Source of the DNA: Polytrichum commune
Lineage: Eukaryota; Streptophyta; Polytrichopsida; Polytrichales; Polytrichaceae
Direction: 5' to 3'
Length of the DNA stretch: 64,000 nucleotides
Assembly: GCA_950295325.1 (NCBI GenBank)
Contig: OX485807.1
Coordinates: 25,887,666 to 25,951,665, forward strand
Shown: positions 34,953 through 47,170 of the stretch, one piece after another
Numbering within the stretch: the stretch's first letter is position 1
How the letters are laid out: every line of letters starts with the position of its first letter
Notes under the pieces: generated by a model
Database searches by the model: none
Told to the model about the DNA's origin: nothing
The model's input: only the letters and a program-made list of their open reading frames with translations
Made by a program: the position numbers and the translations under genes

Positions 34953-37900
34953 TCAAGCAAATCTCTTGGGTATTTGCCCTAACAAAGATGCAAGCCCTCG
35001 CGTATTCTCCTCCTTTTTCACCATACTAACAGTATTCTCCATAGCACCACCACTTGGATTGATGAGAGTTGGAGGTGACCGTGACGACAGCACACGGAGT
35101 TGTTTGTCACCACAAATCTCTAAAACTTGAGGCTCACCATCCCCACAGCCTTTGGATAAACCAACGTCGACGCGGATTACCTTGTTATCACAAGCTGCAT
35201 TTAACCCCACAGGTTGTTGGATGGTGTGTCCAACAACCATCCTCTTCACTCCGGTAATTGAATCAAGGCATCGTGTGAGTAGCTCACAATCACATTTACT
35301 CTCTTTGACATCCGAGAATTTTCGCAGCCACACGAGTGCGTTTGACCCGTGCAAGTAACCAGGTCCCCTCCATCCCTTCATCCCCCGCATCCACTCACTC
35401 ACCTGCAACAATCATGGAAATACAGTCAAGAAATAGTTTGCAACTACTAGAGTAATTGTTTAACTCAATGGGACTTGCCTGCGTGAGGAGTTGGTCCCAT
35501 ATGTTTTCCCATTGGATATTTTACATACAGAATCAATAATCTCTTTCCATTTGTGGTGCATGCTTGGAGGTAGTGTTTTGAGTTTCAATGAAGAGCAACC
35601 TGCCAGACTCACTTTAGCAACCTCTTGGCATGCCAAAATGACTGACCCCTCAATGGTTCAAACCTCCACAACGCACCGGAAACTAACCAAACATGGAAAG
35701 TGTTTCCAACCAAAAGTGCTGAGTCGAAGGATAACTGCTATTGTAATAATGTTCCATATTAGGAAAATGGCTACAGCCTTGATTTGTGTCTACTAATCAT
35801 CTTGTAATAATTGTGTGTCTAATATCCTAGGAGAAGTGGATGCAGAGCAAAAAGCATCCATTTTAGGCCCAGTTAGGTTATTTTGTAGCCACTGAAACAA
35901 CATGACAAGTATACCAATTCAAGACGGAATTATGAAGCATTAATATAATAAAATTGCAAGAAGCAGCGTGAGACTCACCTCCTCATTTATACGATCCAGC
36001 CCATGTTCTACATGGACTGGCAAGAGTCCACCATGGACGAAAACCGAACTCCCCACTACAAGGACAGTTGGATGGTTTGACAGGAACCGCGATGAGATTG
36101 GACCCCCAGGCCTCAAGGCTGCGATTCGGGCTCTCAAACCCACAGGAAAGGAGTCTGGGATGTCATGAAATATGTTTGGTTGCTTTCCTAGCCCGACACA
36201 TTTCTCCTTCAGGATGTTTCCGAGGTTGAACCAGTGTGCCCAGCTATAAAACTCATCCAACCCAGCACTCGTCACATACCGGAAATCACCCTCGATGTTC
36301 ATGATCTCGTGGTTCCCATTCATGATGTGGACATTGCCTCCTGCTCGTTGCGCCTGCCCTCTTAGCTTTTCCAGCAGATAGAGAACTCTGATCTCCTCAC
36401 CACCCCTGTCTAACAGGTCTCCTACCTGCAAAAACATAAATATCATTCATCAGAGCATTGTAATGTGAAAAGAAGAGACGATCTTTGACATGTACATCTC
36501 TTAAATTCAGACAATGGCCAAAAAATCCAGAGCAGTGCACGAGGAACCACCAATCCCACCAATGCCCATGTCCATCCTCACAGAACGTAACATTACCTAG
36601 ATGTAGTAATGCAATCAATCTTATCACAACAACCTGTCACTGAAGCCTTAAACATACGAGCATACAATATTATCAGAGAGGATATGACTGCTTCACACTT
36701 CATACTAACAGTAAAAAAGTCCGCAAAACGTCATCACAAACCTCTAAAATCATATATCAACACTGACTTCACATTGACACAACCACATCAACCTACAACA
36801 TTGAATCCATGCCTACCAAACACAGAGTTGCAATATTGACCTTTTGTTTCACTACATTATAGAAACAAAAGTTGAATCATGAGATGTTGACTGGATCATT
36901 AGCTAAATGTTGTTAAAATAGCACTGAAAATATATAAAACCCTGAAGTGTATGTATCGACACGAACTCAACATTAAACACTGGTCACTTGCATTTGGAGA
37001 TGTTCAAACCAACAATCTGGACCCTCCAGTTTCTTGAGGAGAATACATCAACAATTGACAGGACTCACCATCAATTGTCTCCTATGTGTTCTCAGATTTA
37101 CCAGTTACTTGGTGTCAAATTCAGCAGACACCTTCTTCAGCCTTGCATTACATTGCAGATACTTTCACTTTATCCCTCCGTTGCTATGTGATTAACTAAC
37201 ACACGAGTCCTAAAACCATACCAGATTGCAGTTACACCTCATTGCATGCTCACCTTAAATGGCATACAAGCGGTCTTCCGACTTCCTCAAGTAGATGCGC
37301 AGAAAAGGATGGGTCAAGAAATTTGCTCTCGGACCTGGACAACAATGCATGGCACTGCATTGCAGGTACTTCCAATTCATTCCTCCTTTGCTGTGTGAAT
37401 GAATGACAAACCAACGAGTCCTAAACCAAGACCAGCTTGCAGTTAGGCTTGCTCACCTTCATTATCCACACAGATGGACTTCCAACTTTCTCAAGCACAT
37501 GCACACAAGATAAAAAGGATAGGTCAAGAATAAATGTTACTCACATACCTGGACAACCACAGTTTCGCCACCAACCCATTCGTCATTTTCATCGATTACA
37601 TTCGCAATTCGCAAGGCAGCTCGAGCTTTGGCTATGTCGCCATGGATGTCCCCTATGGCAATCAACCGCTCCGGGGCCGGCAACCATGTCCTTAACCCCC
37701 CGCCTCCAACATCTACCCAGTCCGAGGCCATGATGTCCGCATCAAGTCCCACTTTCGCGCCACTTTTGGGTTGTAAGGAAGACAAAAACATTGCCTCCTC
37801 CTCCTCCGGGCTGGAAGGGGAAGGGGAAGGGGAAGGGGTAGCTCCTTCCCCTGCATTATTTCCACCAAGGAACTGACCTCCGACCGCATAATCCACAAAT

Positions 37901-38034
37901 GCATCCACAAAGGAGGAGAATAGAGACGGCACTTCCTTCTTGCAGAATGTGGTAGAGTCATGGGATTTCCCCACATTCTTCACATCATCAACATCATATA
38001 GCCGAGGTAGCGCTTCCGCTACCGCAGTAGGCAT
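34953..38034 (-). CDS. SLP2: Shewanella-like protein phosphatase 2 (SLP2)
   Basis: PPP-family metallophosphatase of bacterial-like type; in Arabidopsis SLP2 is a mitochondrial intermembrane-space Tyr phosphatase partnered by the oxidoreductase Mia40. Three exons in phase: 38034-37549, 36425-35979, 35402-34953, about 460 residues. The start resembles SLP2 (PSLFSSFVDAFVDYAVGG). Metal and catalytic motifs are complete: GDIHGD, GDLLDRGGE, GNHE (MNGNHEIMN), FVHGGLLP and VVGHTIQ. IEGDFRYVTSAGLDEF, NALVWLRKF and RVDVGLSKGC are family signatures. It is about 70 residues longer than recalled Arabidopsis SLP2: an acidic/PSPSPS insert near residues 65-90, encoded by a GGGGAA microsatellite (37811-37838), and a C-terminal extension after QLRVLSSRSP. 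Most divalent-metal ligands are intact. Confidence 0.94.
37147..37557. repeat. ~205-bp tandem duplication in SLP2 intron 1 including the splice donor
   Basis: Copy 1 (37147-37343) and copy 2 (about 37354-37557) share CATTGCAG, CGAGTCCTAAA, TTGCAGTTA and GGTCAAGAA in order. Copy 2 ends in the real exon-1/donor junction, and copy 1 ends in the same ACCTGGACAAC, so on the coding strand GTTGTCCAG|GT is present twice. Confidence 0.8.
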
Positions 38035-38571
38035 TGCTAACGTTTGAATTCAATTCAATTCAATCCCCTTCTCCTCTTCCCTTGCCCCTCCGCACCATCA
38101 ATGGCGATTGCAATAATAAACCCCTAATTCAAGACCTAGCACTTCATCCCCTGCATGCAAAAAATCAAATCTCACTGACTACATATTCTAAGCCTCCAAA
38201 TCTGAAAGGTGGAATCAAAGGCCCCAACTGGGCATTCTGGAAACTCGTGCAGGGAAAACAACGAAACGGATTGTCACCCTAAATGTTGTAATCAGCGAAA
38301 AGAGAAAGACAGAGAGGTGAAGTCAATTCTGTGAAGGTAGTTGACAAACCATCGGCTTCCCACGCACAAGTTACCTAGTCACAACTGCGGTTGGTTGGCG
38401 CTCAGCGTGAATTTGCGCACAAATTTTCTCGCAAAAATGAAGGCAAACTTTGATGAATCTGTCATCCTGTAAGCAAAAAAAAGTGGGTAAGTCTACGGCT
38501 TCCGGTGTCGCATGCATGCTGGAAGCATCATGAATTTAATAATATTTTGTTTCCTCTCACTAACATGTTCC

Positions 38572-38614
38572 GACGGTTTGGCCGAGTGGTCTAAGGCGCT
38601 GGATTTAGGCTCCA

Positions 38615-38646
<32 letters not shown>

Positions 38647-38651
38647 CGTCA
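38572..38651 (+). tRNA. tRNA-Leu (anticodon UAG)
   Basis: Complete cloverleaf with the long variable arm of Leu tRNAs. The acceptor pairs GACGGTT with AGCCGTC, the D arm has TGGCCGAGTGGTCTAAGGC, the anticodon stem CTGGA/TCCAG encloses TTTAGGC (anticodon TAG), and the T loop is GGGTTCAAATCCC. The discriminator is A. No intron; CCA is not encoded. Confidence 0.96.
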
Positions 38652-39267
38652 GAGAAGGTGGGCTCCTCTTCGTATATGAGCTCTTCGCACTTTTTATTTT
38701 CTTTTTCTTTATCTTATGACACAAATGGATTTCCTTTACAAGATCGTACCAATATGACGAGGACAACAAAACCTTATAAGGTGAGTTTCCATGTAGGATA
38801 GTGGGAATAAGGATAACCTCGTCCAAATGTAGATGGAATATGATGGGGTAGGGTTTATATGTGCCAAGTAGTTATACCCTAACCTCCACAACGTCACCCT
38901 TTGTGATGTTACTCCCTCTCTTATATCTTGAAAACTTTTTAGGGAATAGATATGTTCAATTTAGATCTCCTTCCTTGTTGTCACATTTTCCTCTCATATA
39001 TCATAGGTATTGACATTATAATAATCCATTAAAGAATTTAGACCACATGCTCGTACTCATCTTGTTGTCGTTATAGCAATGTTGACTTTGTGTTATTTCA
39101 TAATATCACATGTTACACTAATTCTCTATTATCACGCATCCATGTTAACACTATAGACCTCCTTAATATCAAGTGCACTTTGGTTGTCACAAGTGTGATA
39201 CTAGAGAAGTTAGAGTGTACTCTCATCTTTGCAAATGCAAGCCCGCTTACTAACCTCCTCCTCCACA
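38652..39267. other. Intergenic, no gene seen
   Basis: AT-rich sequence between tRNA-Leu and a TTAA-flanked element. No ORF or repeat of note. Confidence 0.4.
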
Positions 39268-39271
39268 TTAA

Positions 39272-40096
39272 CCCCTAAGTGCCCAAGCCTTTCGGAATGC
39301 ACTTTTCCTAAGAAATATGTGCATGGCTTTAATACAATCCCCAATGGAGGAATTTGTCTTTTATCCAAAATCTAACCGTATAGATGTTTAAAGAACTTGT
39401 TTATTAGTATGCATACCAATTTTGAGACCGAGATTGCATAAGAGTTGTGAGATTCAAACAAGAGAAATGTATACATTCTTTTTTTTGTATGCCGCCCCTC
39501 CCCACAATGTTGGTATGATTTGCTCATAAGTGTTTTTAGGAGTTTGAGGTGACACGAACAACTCCAACATGTGAAAGAATACGAAAATGTGATTCCAAAG
39601 ACCCTATGTATGCATATAGAGCTATCCCAATCATTTCGCAATCCTCCTTGCAATTCTTGAAATGCATTTTCTTTATTTTAACACTTGACGATTTGATATT
39701 GCAAATTACTTCACATTGGTAATTGTGAATACTAATATTCGACGGTCAAAAATACGGAATTTTTTTACTCTTTCCACTACGACACTTTTCAAAAGAAATG
39801 AATAATGAGAACTCTTTGGATGTCAAAAACAAGTACAATAGTCCAATTAGCTGAAACATTGAGGAAATAGTAAAGCACTTTCTCCACCCATTCCCTACAT
39901 CACGGACATATATGCCTTTGCGACCCTCTCTAAAATCGAATATTTACTCTTTTTGGTCAAAAATGCCTCAATCCAAAAGCTGCCCTTCCATACTGCCCGC
40001 CAAAAACATTTACGCGGTCAAAGGAATTTACCTGCCCACACACAAACGAGCCGAAATTTTTGGTCAACCATATATGGTTGCTCGGGCACTTAGGGG
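39272..40096. mobile_element. 825-bp TIR element flanked by TTAA (family copy B)
   Basis: Left end CCCCTAAGTGCCCAAGC and right end, inverted, CCCCTAAGTGCCCGAGC (16 of 17 identical), with TTAA at 39268-39271 and 40097-40100. No coding capacity. The interior is unlike copy A, so only the termini and target define the family. Confidence 0.78.
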
Positions 40097-40189
40097 TTAA
40101 AACCTCCTTCTAAAATCCAGTCTTTAATTCTTCGGTGACCAACACTTGTAAGTTAAAAAGTGCTTCAATAGACTCATAAAAATCTAGAG

Positions 40190-40331
40190 ACCCACGTCCA
40201 CGGCCCTCCAGATTCTAGTAGACCACGAGAATGTGGTTGGTTGATGACTTGTGCTTATCTACTTGAAAACACCTCCAACCCACTATTAATTAGAATCGAA
40301 TGGACAAGTGACCTTCGTGGAAACTCACCCT
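40190..40331 (+). mobile_element. Right-end fragment of the GGGTGAGTTTC TIR family
   Basis: CCACGGCCCTCCAGATTCTAG, then GACAAGTGACC and GTGGAAACTCACCC correspond in order to the interior and right end of the element at 59804-60198. The left end is missing. Confidence 0.5.
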
Positions 40332-41871
40332 AAGAATTTGTTCTCCTAGGGACCAAGTTGGTGTATAGATCAAGACACAAAAGAGAACTAAGGACGAGTG
40401 GTCAAGAAGCCAAGTGGCGTGTAATCCAAGGTGGGAGCAAGGCCACCAAGGGGAAAGCACCTATTGCACACCTCCATTGAGGTTGGAAAAACCAAGGGTG
40501 AGCGGCACCACTAAATTATAAATTAAACCTAGTGCACTCCTTCAAAAGGAGGTCGAGAAACCTATCATTGGACACCCTTTTCCGTACACTTGCAAATTAT
40601 CTCATGAAGACCCCCAAGACTTGGAGTTGTTTAGCTTTGCAGAAATGACGAGGAGGATTTCAACCTCGAAATTCGGTGCCCTTGAGATTAGTGTGAAATA
40701 TCCTCCTTTGGGTTGGAGGGAAAACCTAAGATGTGTGGATCTTATGAATGGCATGTGCTAAGGCTTGTACTTATAAATGGGCATCAAAAAAGACAAGTGT
40801 TGTGATAACATTAGACTATGTGCTCAAAAATAGGTGTGTGAATTGGTGGAGGTTCGGTAATATCGCATGATTGGGGAGGGCTTATGTGATCTTTTAAAGA
40901 GAGAGAGAGAGAGAGAATCTTCACTTTGTCTTTTTATAACTTTGAACATCTCAACTCCAATCGTGAAACTTGAAATGACAATACGCATGTGCTAATTGCA
41001 TAAGACAACTCCCAACCCGGTCCAACATGAGAATTGGCATGTGGAGTTGATAAGTGCCCACAATTGGGCCACATACCTTAAGCAAAAGGGAGAGAAACAT
41101 ACTTGGAGGCAATTTGGTGGTGCCGCAAAATGTCACTTGAGGCGAATCAAGCTATTGTAGGCTAATAACAAGTTGGGCGGAAAATAACCAAGCCTATTCT
41201 TTTTGGAAAATACTAAGTCAAATGGCCTAAATGAAAGGAAAAATAATCATCGAAATGTCTAAATATTAGGAAATTTGGTGCCATCTCTCTCAACTTGGGT
41301 ATTCAAAACTTCAATATCACTTCCAAAACTAAATAATCTCTTATCATTATCAATGGGATGGAACATATGATTGATTTGCCTTTGCCTCTTATCCATGCTT
41401 GCAAATTCTCAAACAGTCTCTAGCAAGGATGAGCACAAAGTGATAGAAAGCATTGTTCACAACCCTAATTAGCAGCTTAAGACAACTTAACCTAAACCCT
41501 AGAGGTTAACATCGTGTCCTTAGCCGCCATGAATGAAGGAAAAATAAGTTGCAATACATGGATTTGTATGTAGGATATGTTATGTGCCTAAAATAAATAA
41601 ACATGCATATACTTATTTGAATAATTTGTCATAAATGTTTTTACAAACCACCTAAGCCCTTTTTTTTAATTAAATAATTACGGGATATTGTATGTACAAC
41701 CTGCTATCAACCTACAGAAATAGCATGTCATGAAGGAGCTTATAAGAACCATGAGGGACCACATCATTAGAATAGCCTTAGGAACCTAGGAGCTCCAAAT
41801 ATTGGAACAAATTGGCATTAAGTCTAATACACAAGCTTTGCATGAAACACTCTGTGTATCAATTTGAGGCA
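40332..41871. other. Intergenic, no gene seen
   Basis: Contains a short GA microsatellite near 40898-40917 and an AT-rich stretch at 41570-41700. No supported gene. Confidence 0.4.
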
Positions 41872-42235
41872 CCATGGGCCTTGGCTTGGTGGTTAGGGCC
41901 CATGGTCTCCAATGAGGAGGTTGTGGGTTTTATTCCCCATGCCGGCGTGGTGCTCACCACCTTAGACCAGCCAACTATGGTGGGGGGTCCTTGGACCTTG
42001 TTGTATGGGTACCTCAAAGCCCTTTGGGGGGATACCATGTCCAGTATCTTCAAGGCACTAGTGGCTAGCTAGGAACTGGTATAGTGTGTCACTATAGTGC
42101 CCATCCTCGAAAGGGGAGAGTAGTATTGCCCCAATGTCCCCTTGTCCGGTGGGCATCGGGTCATTGACATTACGAATGGACACTTTATTCACGTCGGCCC
42201 CTTGCTAAAAAGGGACCGGAGTTTTTATCTATTTG
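41872..42235 (+). mobile_element. tRNA-derived SINE
   Basis: The head has polymerase III promoter boxes at tRNA spacing: box A TGGCTTGGTGG (41882-41892) and box B GGGTTTTATTCCC (41935-41947), about 50 bp apart, within a tRNA-like context. A tRNA-unrelated body of about 280 bp with TTAGACCAGCC and AAAAAGGGACCGGAG follows, ending near TTTTTATCTATTTGTATC. Box B has T where CG is usual, so it is probably inactive. Confidence 0.7.
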
Positions 42236-42247
42236 TATCAGTTCCAA

Positions 42248-42470
42248 TGATCGGGGAGATTTTTGGGCATAATCGGTTGAGATCCTAGTGTTTGCAAGTC
42301 CAACCAGTTACATGTTGACATCCTTCGGTTTTTCTATATAAAATTTAGGTATATTCCTTAAATTCATCTAAAGTCATCAGTAATTCTCCTGAAGTCTGGA
42401 ACTTCAACCGGTTATTCCTCAAACTCAACTGGTTCATTTGCAACTAACTGCCAGTTCTCCCTGATCATAG
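42248..42470 (+). repeat. Dispersed 230-bp repeat, copy 2
   Basis: TCGGGGAGATTTTTGGGCAT ... CATGTTGACATCC ... CAACCGGTTATTCCTCAAAC ... CAACTGGTTCATTTG parallels 21668-21895 with roughly one difference in five bases. It directly follows the SINE. Confidence 0.7.
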
Positions 42471-43789
42471 ATCAGCTCCCAAATATGACAAGATGTCGAG
42501 AATTAGGCAATTAGAATTAAATTGTTGACCTCCGAGCTTCAGCTTTAAGTCCTTAAAAGTGTGTTTTGTGACAAATATATCCATGTTGCATACAATTTGT
42601 GATTATCTTCACTGTTTGGGTAGTATATACAATGCTCTCCACAAAGTAGCACTAACTGGTAAGTTACTGTTGTGCGAAGTTCATTTAAGCACCATTAATG
42701 TGAGTTATCCACACACAAGCAATCTTCTCATCAACATTTATTGTTCTGATAGTAATTTAAGACGTGCGCCAAACCATTCACCATTCATTGCATAGCCCTT
42801 CATGAAATTTTCCACTACCTATGTACCTTACAATTTTGCGTACCCTATACTTACTTTACCAGCAGGTCCACACCCAATGTGATAGGCTTTGCTTCTACAA
42901 CCCACAACAAGCACCCCCCATATCATTATGGAGCTTCCCTCAAAAGCCCCAAAAACATGTTTTCACCTCAATATGGCAATTCATGGGCATGCTGTAATGT
43001 TGGCCACTCAAGAGAACCCCTAACCTTTTAAGAAAGGTCCTACAAACAAATCCAGGTCAGCTAACTCATCATCTGCGAACCATCTGCTTATAATTGAAGT
43101 TGTCATAATTTCTGTGGTTGTGTCACGTAGTGATGATCCTGGCGATCAAAAGTGTAGAAGGATAATGGTCAACTACATTGTGTCATTAGAGAAATGTAGG
43201 ACTTTGGGTTTTAAAACTGTTCAATCTACACCTTATGTAACATATACCCCATTTGATTGATACAAAACCCACGAACTTTCAGAAATCAACCAACCCCGTG
43301 ATCAATTTTCCATCCAACATGGAAACAGGTCAAGTAAGGAAGAAAAGGGAAATTGGTTGGCAATCAACCCACTATGAATTTATGCAATTCATGTGCCAAT
43401 TTATGTCAAAATCGCAATGCCCAACTTTGCTACGCCCTGTTTAGAACATGTCTGTACACTTTAAGTCAAACATCTCCTACTCAGAAAAACTCATCGGTGA
43501 GGGATCCTAGTCTAACCTAGCCATTGCACATGATAACACATTGGGATCAACCACATCTCGTAACAATGCACAGTATACCACAAAGGAAGTGACAGTCGAT
43601 CCCTAACAGTTCACCTTTCACCCCGAGACTTCCACCGTACATTGAAAAGGTGGAGTCTTATGCAGAAGTTCTGTTGACATGGATACACAATTGATCACAC
43701 CATGCTCATGGAGCTCATCAACTGGCAAGCTGCCTTGACATCTTAAGGCTAGATGTTTTAACAGGGCTGAGATTTTGAAGCTGCATGTC
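42471..43789. other. Intergenic, no gene seen
   Basis: No supported ORF or repeat; the right end is probably the ABT1 3' UTR. Confidence 0.4.
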
Positions 43790-46700
43790 TCACTTCTTTC
43801 CAAAGACCTGCATGATATATACACAATGTGAGACTTGAACCTTCCATAGCACAAGAGTTTATTTTGCCACAATTGAATCATGTCAGCCCGAGTCCAATCA
43901 AAGCATATCTGACAAATCATCCATTTAGCTTAAAATCAAAATCAAGTAGAACCAAACAGATTCTAGAATGGATAACTCTGTATTTTTTGAAAGTTCCAAG
44001 GGAATCGCTTCCTTACCCCTGCCAGCACATCATGAGAAATTGTAGCACTTCTGTCTGTAACACCACCAGCAAAAGGCCTCCGTTGAGAGAAGTTCCGCAC
44101 TGGCTTGGGCCTTGAGGTCTTTTGAACATCATCCACCGCAGTGCTAGGTTTCTCAGGTTGTTGTCCCTCCAGCTCCTTCTTCTGCCAAAATATCAGAAAA
44201 TTAGTGAACATAGAAGTCTCCCAAAATAACGCTGATCGTAGTAAATACTGCAGGCCACTCTATTGAGATTATTTCCACACTAGAAATGTTGGAAAGAATT
44301 TTGTGGGTGCACACTATTTACCAAGCCACAGTATCTAACATTGGAGGTCCACAGTGCAGGTTTCAATATTTTTTTTGAATTGAAACAAACTGTGAATTTG
44401 AACTACCTTCAACCTAAAGGAAGGAGGTGGGTAATATCACTGGGACATGACAAGCGCAACTAGGGTTGCACATTATTTGCACATGTGAGGGTGTATACTG
44501 TGGGCCACACTACAGGGCTGCCCAGGGAAAGTCACACTATACATCTACCTACACTACTTAATATAATCAGTGTGGAAATAATACAGATAAATGCTTTAAT
44601 ACAAGTGGAGTCCAACTCTGGTGCATATATCTTGCATGTTTGTGATTTCCTTACACTTTATGTCATGCAGTAGGTCAGCTGCACAACATCAAATAAAAAA
44701 AGACGTACCTTTTTCTTCCTCTCTTCCATGGAATTGATCGCACGAGACTGATCAACTTTAGATAAATAGAAGTCTCGCTCTTTCTTGGCAGCTGAAATTT
44801 CAGCAGCCAATCTTTGTTCCCTAACAGCATTCTTATAAGCTGCAGAATACACACAATTACCAATTTGTCACTTTGGGCATGACCAATCTTAACCACTGGA
44901 CCAAGTCCTTTCCCAAATCCTAGACAGTACTAATTAAGTATTGTGGAAGAAAACCAAGGACCACATGACCAACCTGGATGAAGGTGGTCTCAACAGTTTC
45001 CCAACAGTCTACAAAGGTAAAAGATATCAATACGTCTCAAAGGCCTATCAACTCTACGTTGCAGACCTTAAACATGCACAAACTTTACATCTCACATTGA
45101 AATTATTCTCAAAAAAGAACTTTGCGAAGATGAAAAAGGAGGAGGTGCACATACCAATTTCCTCAGTTAGATTATCCCATTTAAACTTATGCAGGTATTT
45201 GATATTCCATAGGTCATAATGATACGCAGAGCGCTTTGAAGAATCTGGTTCAACAATTGCAGGCAAAATTTGTTGATCAGCCTCCACTTGTCAAGTTTTC
45301 ATGAATAAGCTCCAATACATAAACTTGCATAAACTTGTACAATGAACAGAAAAACCAACTGCTATAGATTACAGATGTTAGTGATATCCTTTGCCTGTGA
45401 CTTATTGGGTAAGTTCTTTCATGAGTAACACTCCAAGGACAAAAATTTCAAAGACTGCTCAGACTCACAAAATTTTATGAAGTAATGCATACATTTCAAT
45501 TCATAATTCCATTTCAATGGACGGAAAGTGGAAAAGAGAGTTGCAGTGCACATACCCATGGATTCCCCATTAAGCATTGCAGCTATTTTTTTTGCGTCAC
45601 TTTTATGAGCGAACTCGACCCATCTGCAATATTACATGAGTTGCAAAGAATGAGAAACAATCCTAGAGAAAAAAATCTTAACATATCCTTGAAGACTTGA
45701 GAAATCCATACTTACATGGTAGCTTAAACAGTAAGATGATCTTATTTAAGGTTACCACAATTCTTCAGAGGTAAGAAATTAAATAAAAACCTTGTAATCA
45801 AGAGATAGTTTTTAGGAGTAATACGCACAAAAACATTTGACCAACGTGGTGGCCACTGAAGTGACTGCAAGACGGAATCGTTTTCTAAACGTAGCTAAGA
45901 GACCCTAAACCCATCCCGAATCAAAGACAAGCACTTGACAAGTTCATTAAATTTTCTCTAACACCCTATAACAATGCCATACCCTTCAGTGAAATTTTTT
46001 CCACTATTCCCTCCTGATCGTTTCCGGCGCAGTCTTGCAGCCGCATCTGGCAAAACCGTAAGCCCAATATGCATATTATTAAAAACTACAAACATGTATG
46101 AAGGTTCTTCACAATTACAAGGATTTCGAAATTCCTGGAAAATAAGTTCTTCTCTACATCTTTCCAGCCGTCTTTCTCTGCTGCTTCCTCATCACATTGT
46201 CATGCAGCCCATAAAAATTGTACTTAGCAAACACAATTTGCAAACTCGAATGCAGTGTCTACATAAGAGACCTAACTTTGATGATCTCCTCCTCGCATTC
46301 AACCCCCAATGCGATAAATCCCTCCAATTGACCTTTCTCAAGAGTAACAAATTTTTAAAATCCTATGTCATCAAACCCTAAACCCTAACATTCAGCTCTC
46401 TAAATTGCACTTGATGCACATAGCGAACACAAATCGCGAACTCAAATGCAAGATGTCAAAGTCGCAAAATGATGACCTCCTCCTCACTTCACTCCCCCAG
46501 CAAGCTGAATATTACCAATTAACCACTCTCAAAGTACTAATCAAAAACCAAGTAGGTCATCAGCCCCTAAACTCCAACCCTAACATTCGGGTTTGATAAG
46601 GCAATTTCGGCACCTTCGGGAGCGAGGTATATCCGCAGCACTTCACCGAATTGTGAAAGAAGATGCCGCAATTTTAAGGGCTTCAAATGCGGCGGAATGC

Positions 46701-47010
46701 GACTCAAATAGCAAACCCCTCTCTTGCCAGGCACTGCGGCCCGCCCCTCCTGCAACGACTTATCTCTCTTCCTCTTCCTCTTCTTCTCTTTTTCCTTATC
46801 CTTCTCCTTTTGTCTCTGTTCTTCTTCGCCTCCCTCTTCTGCTCCCCCTCCTTCTGATTCCGTCCCCATCACTCTGTGATTTTCCCTCCTCTTCCGGCTC
46901 CTTGCCTGCTTCTTAGTCTCCTCTACCTCCTCCTCTTCTTCCGACTCTTCCTCTCCGCTGCTACTGACCCCCATATCCTCACTCTCCACGTCCTCCTCCA
47001 TCGCTGGCAT
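43790..47010 (-). CDS. ABT1: ABT1/ESF2-like pre-rRNA-processing RNA-binding protein
   Basis: ESF2 (yeast) / ABT1 (human) is an RRM protein of the small-subunit processome in the nucleolus. Seven exons in phase: 47010-46614, 46046-45983, 45623-45556, 45244-45155, 44839-44709, 44181-44017, 43807-43790, about 310 residues. Exon 1 gives a long acidic then Lys/Arg-rich tail and RGVCYLSRIPPHLKPLKLR (RRM beta-1 and helix). Exons 2-4 supply LRRKRSGG, TEGWVEFAHKSDAKKIAAMLN and YHYDLWNIKYLHKFKWDNL, all family signatures. Exon 5 gives the helix AVREQRLAAEISAAKKERDF, and the last 5-codon exon completes VLAGVFGKK. The ATG is at 47010; nothing upstream in frame begins with ATG. A telo-box lies 160 bp upstream. 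Intron 1 has a tandem duplication. Confidence 0.92.
46217..46590. repeat. ~187-bp tandem duplication in ABT1 intron 1
   Basis: Copy 1 (about 46217-46392) and copy 2 (about 46404-46590) share AAATTG(T/C)ACTT, GCAAACTCGAATGCA versus GCGAACTCAAATGCA, GATGATCTCCTCCTC versus GATGACCTCCTCCTC, and CCTAACATTC. Copy 2 ends about 20 bp from the exon-1 donor at 46613-46612. Confidence 0.75.
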
Positions 47011-47170
47011 CCTCAAAATTCTCAAATCAATTCACCAGCTTGGCAATGAGGTTCTTGGCAACCACGGCTCAATCAATCAATTCATATCTCAATCTCTCCC
47101 CTCTCTCTCTCTCTCTCTCTCAAAACAGGCGCGCCTAAACATGAAAACGAACTCCTGATTCTTAAACCCA

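Noticed and set aside
46593-46916. 107-codon plus-strand Ser-rich ORF
   Set aside because: Antisense shadow of ABT1 exon 1 (Glu/Lys-rich on the other strand).
47099-47122. CT, GA (40898) and CA (53500) microsatellites
   Set aside because: Ordinary simple repeats, no sign of function.
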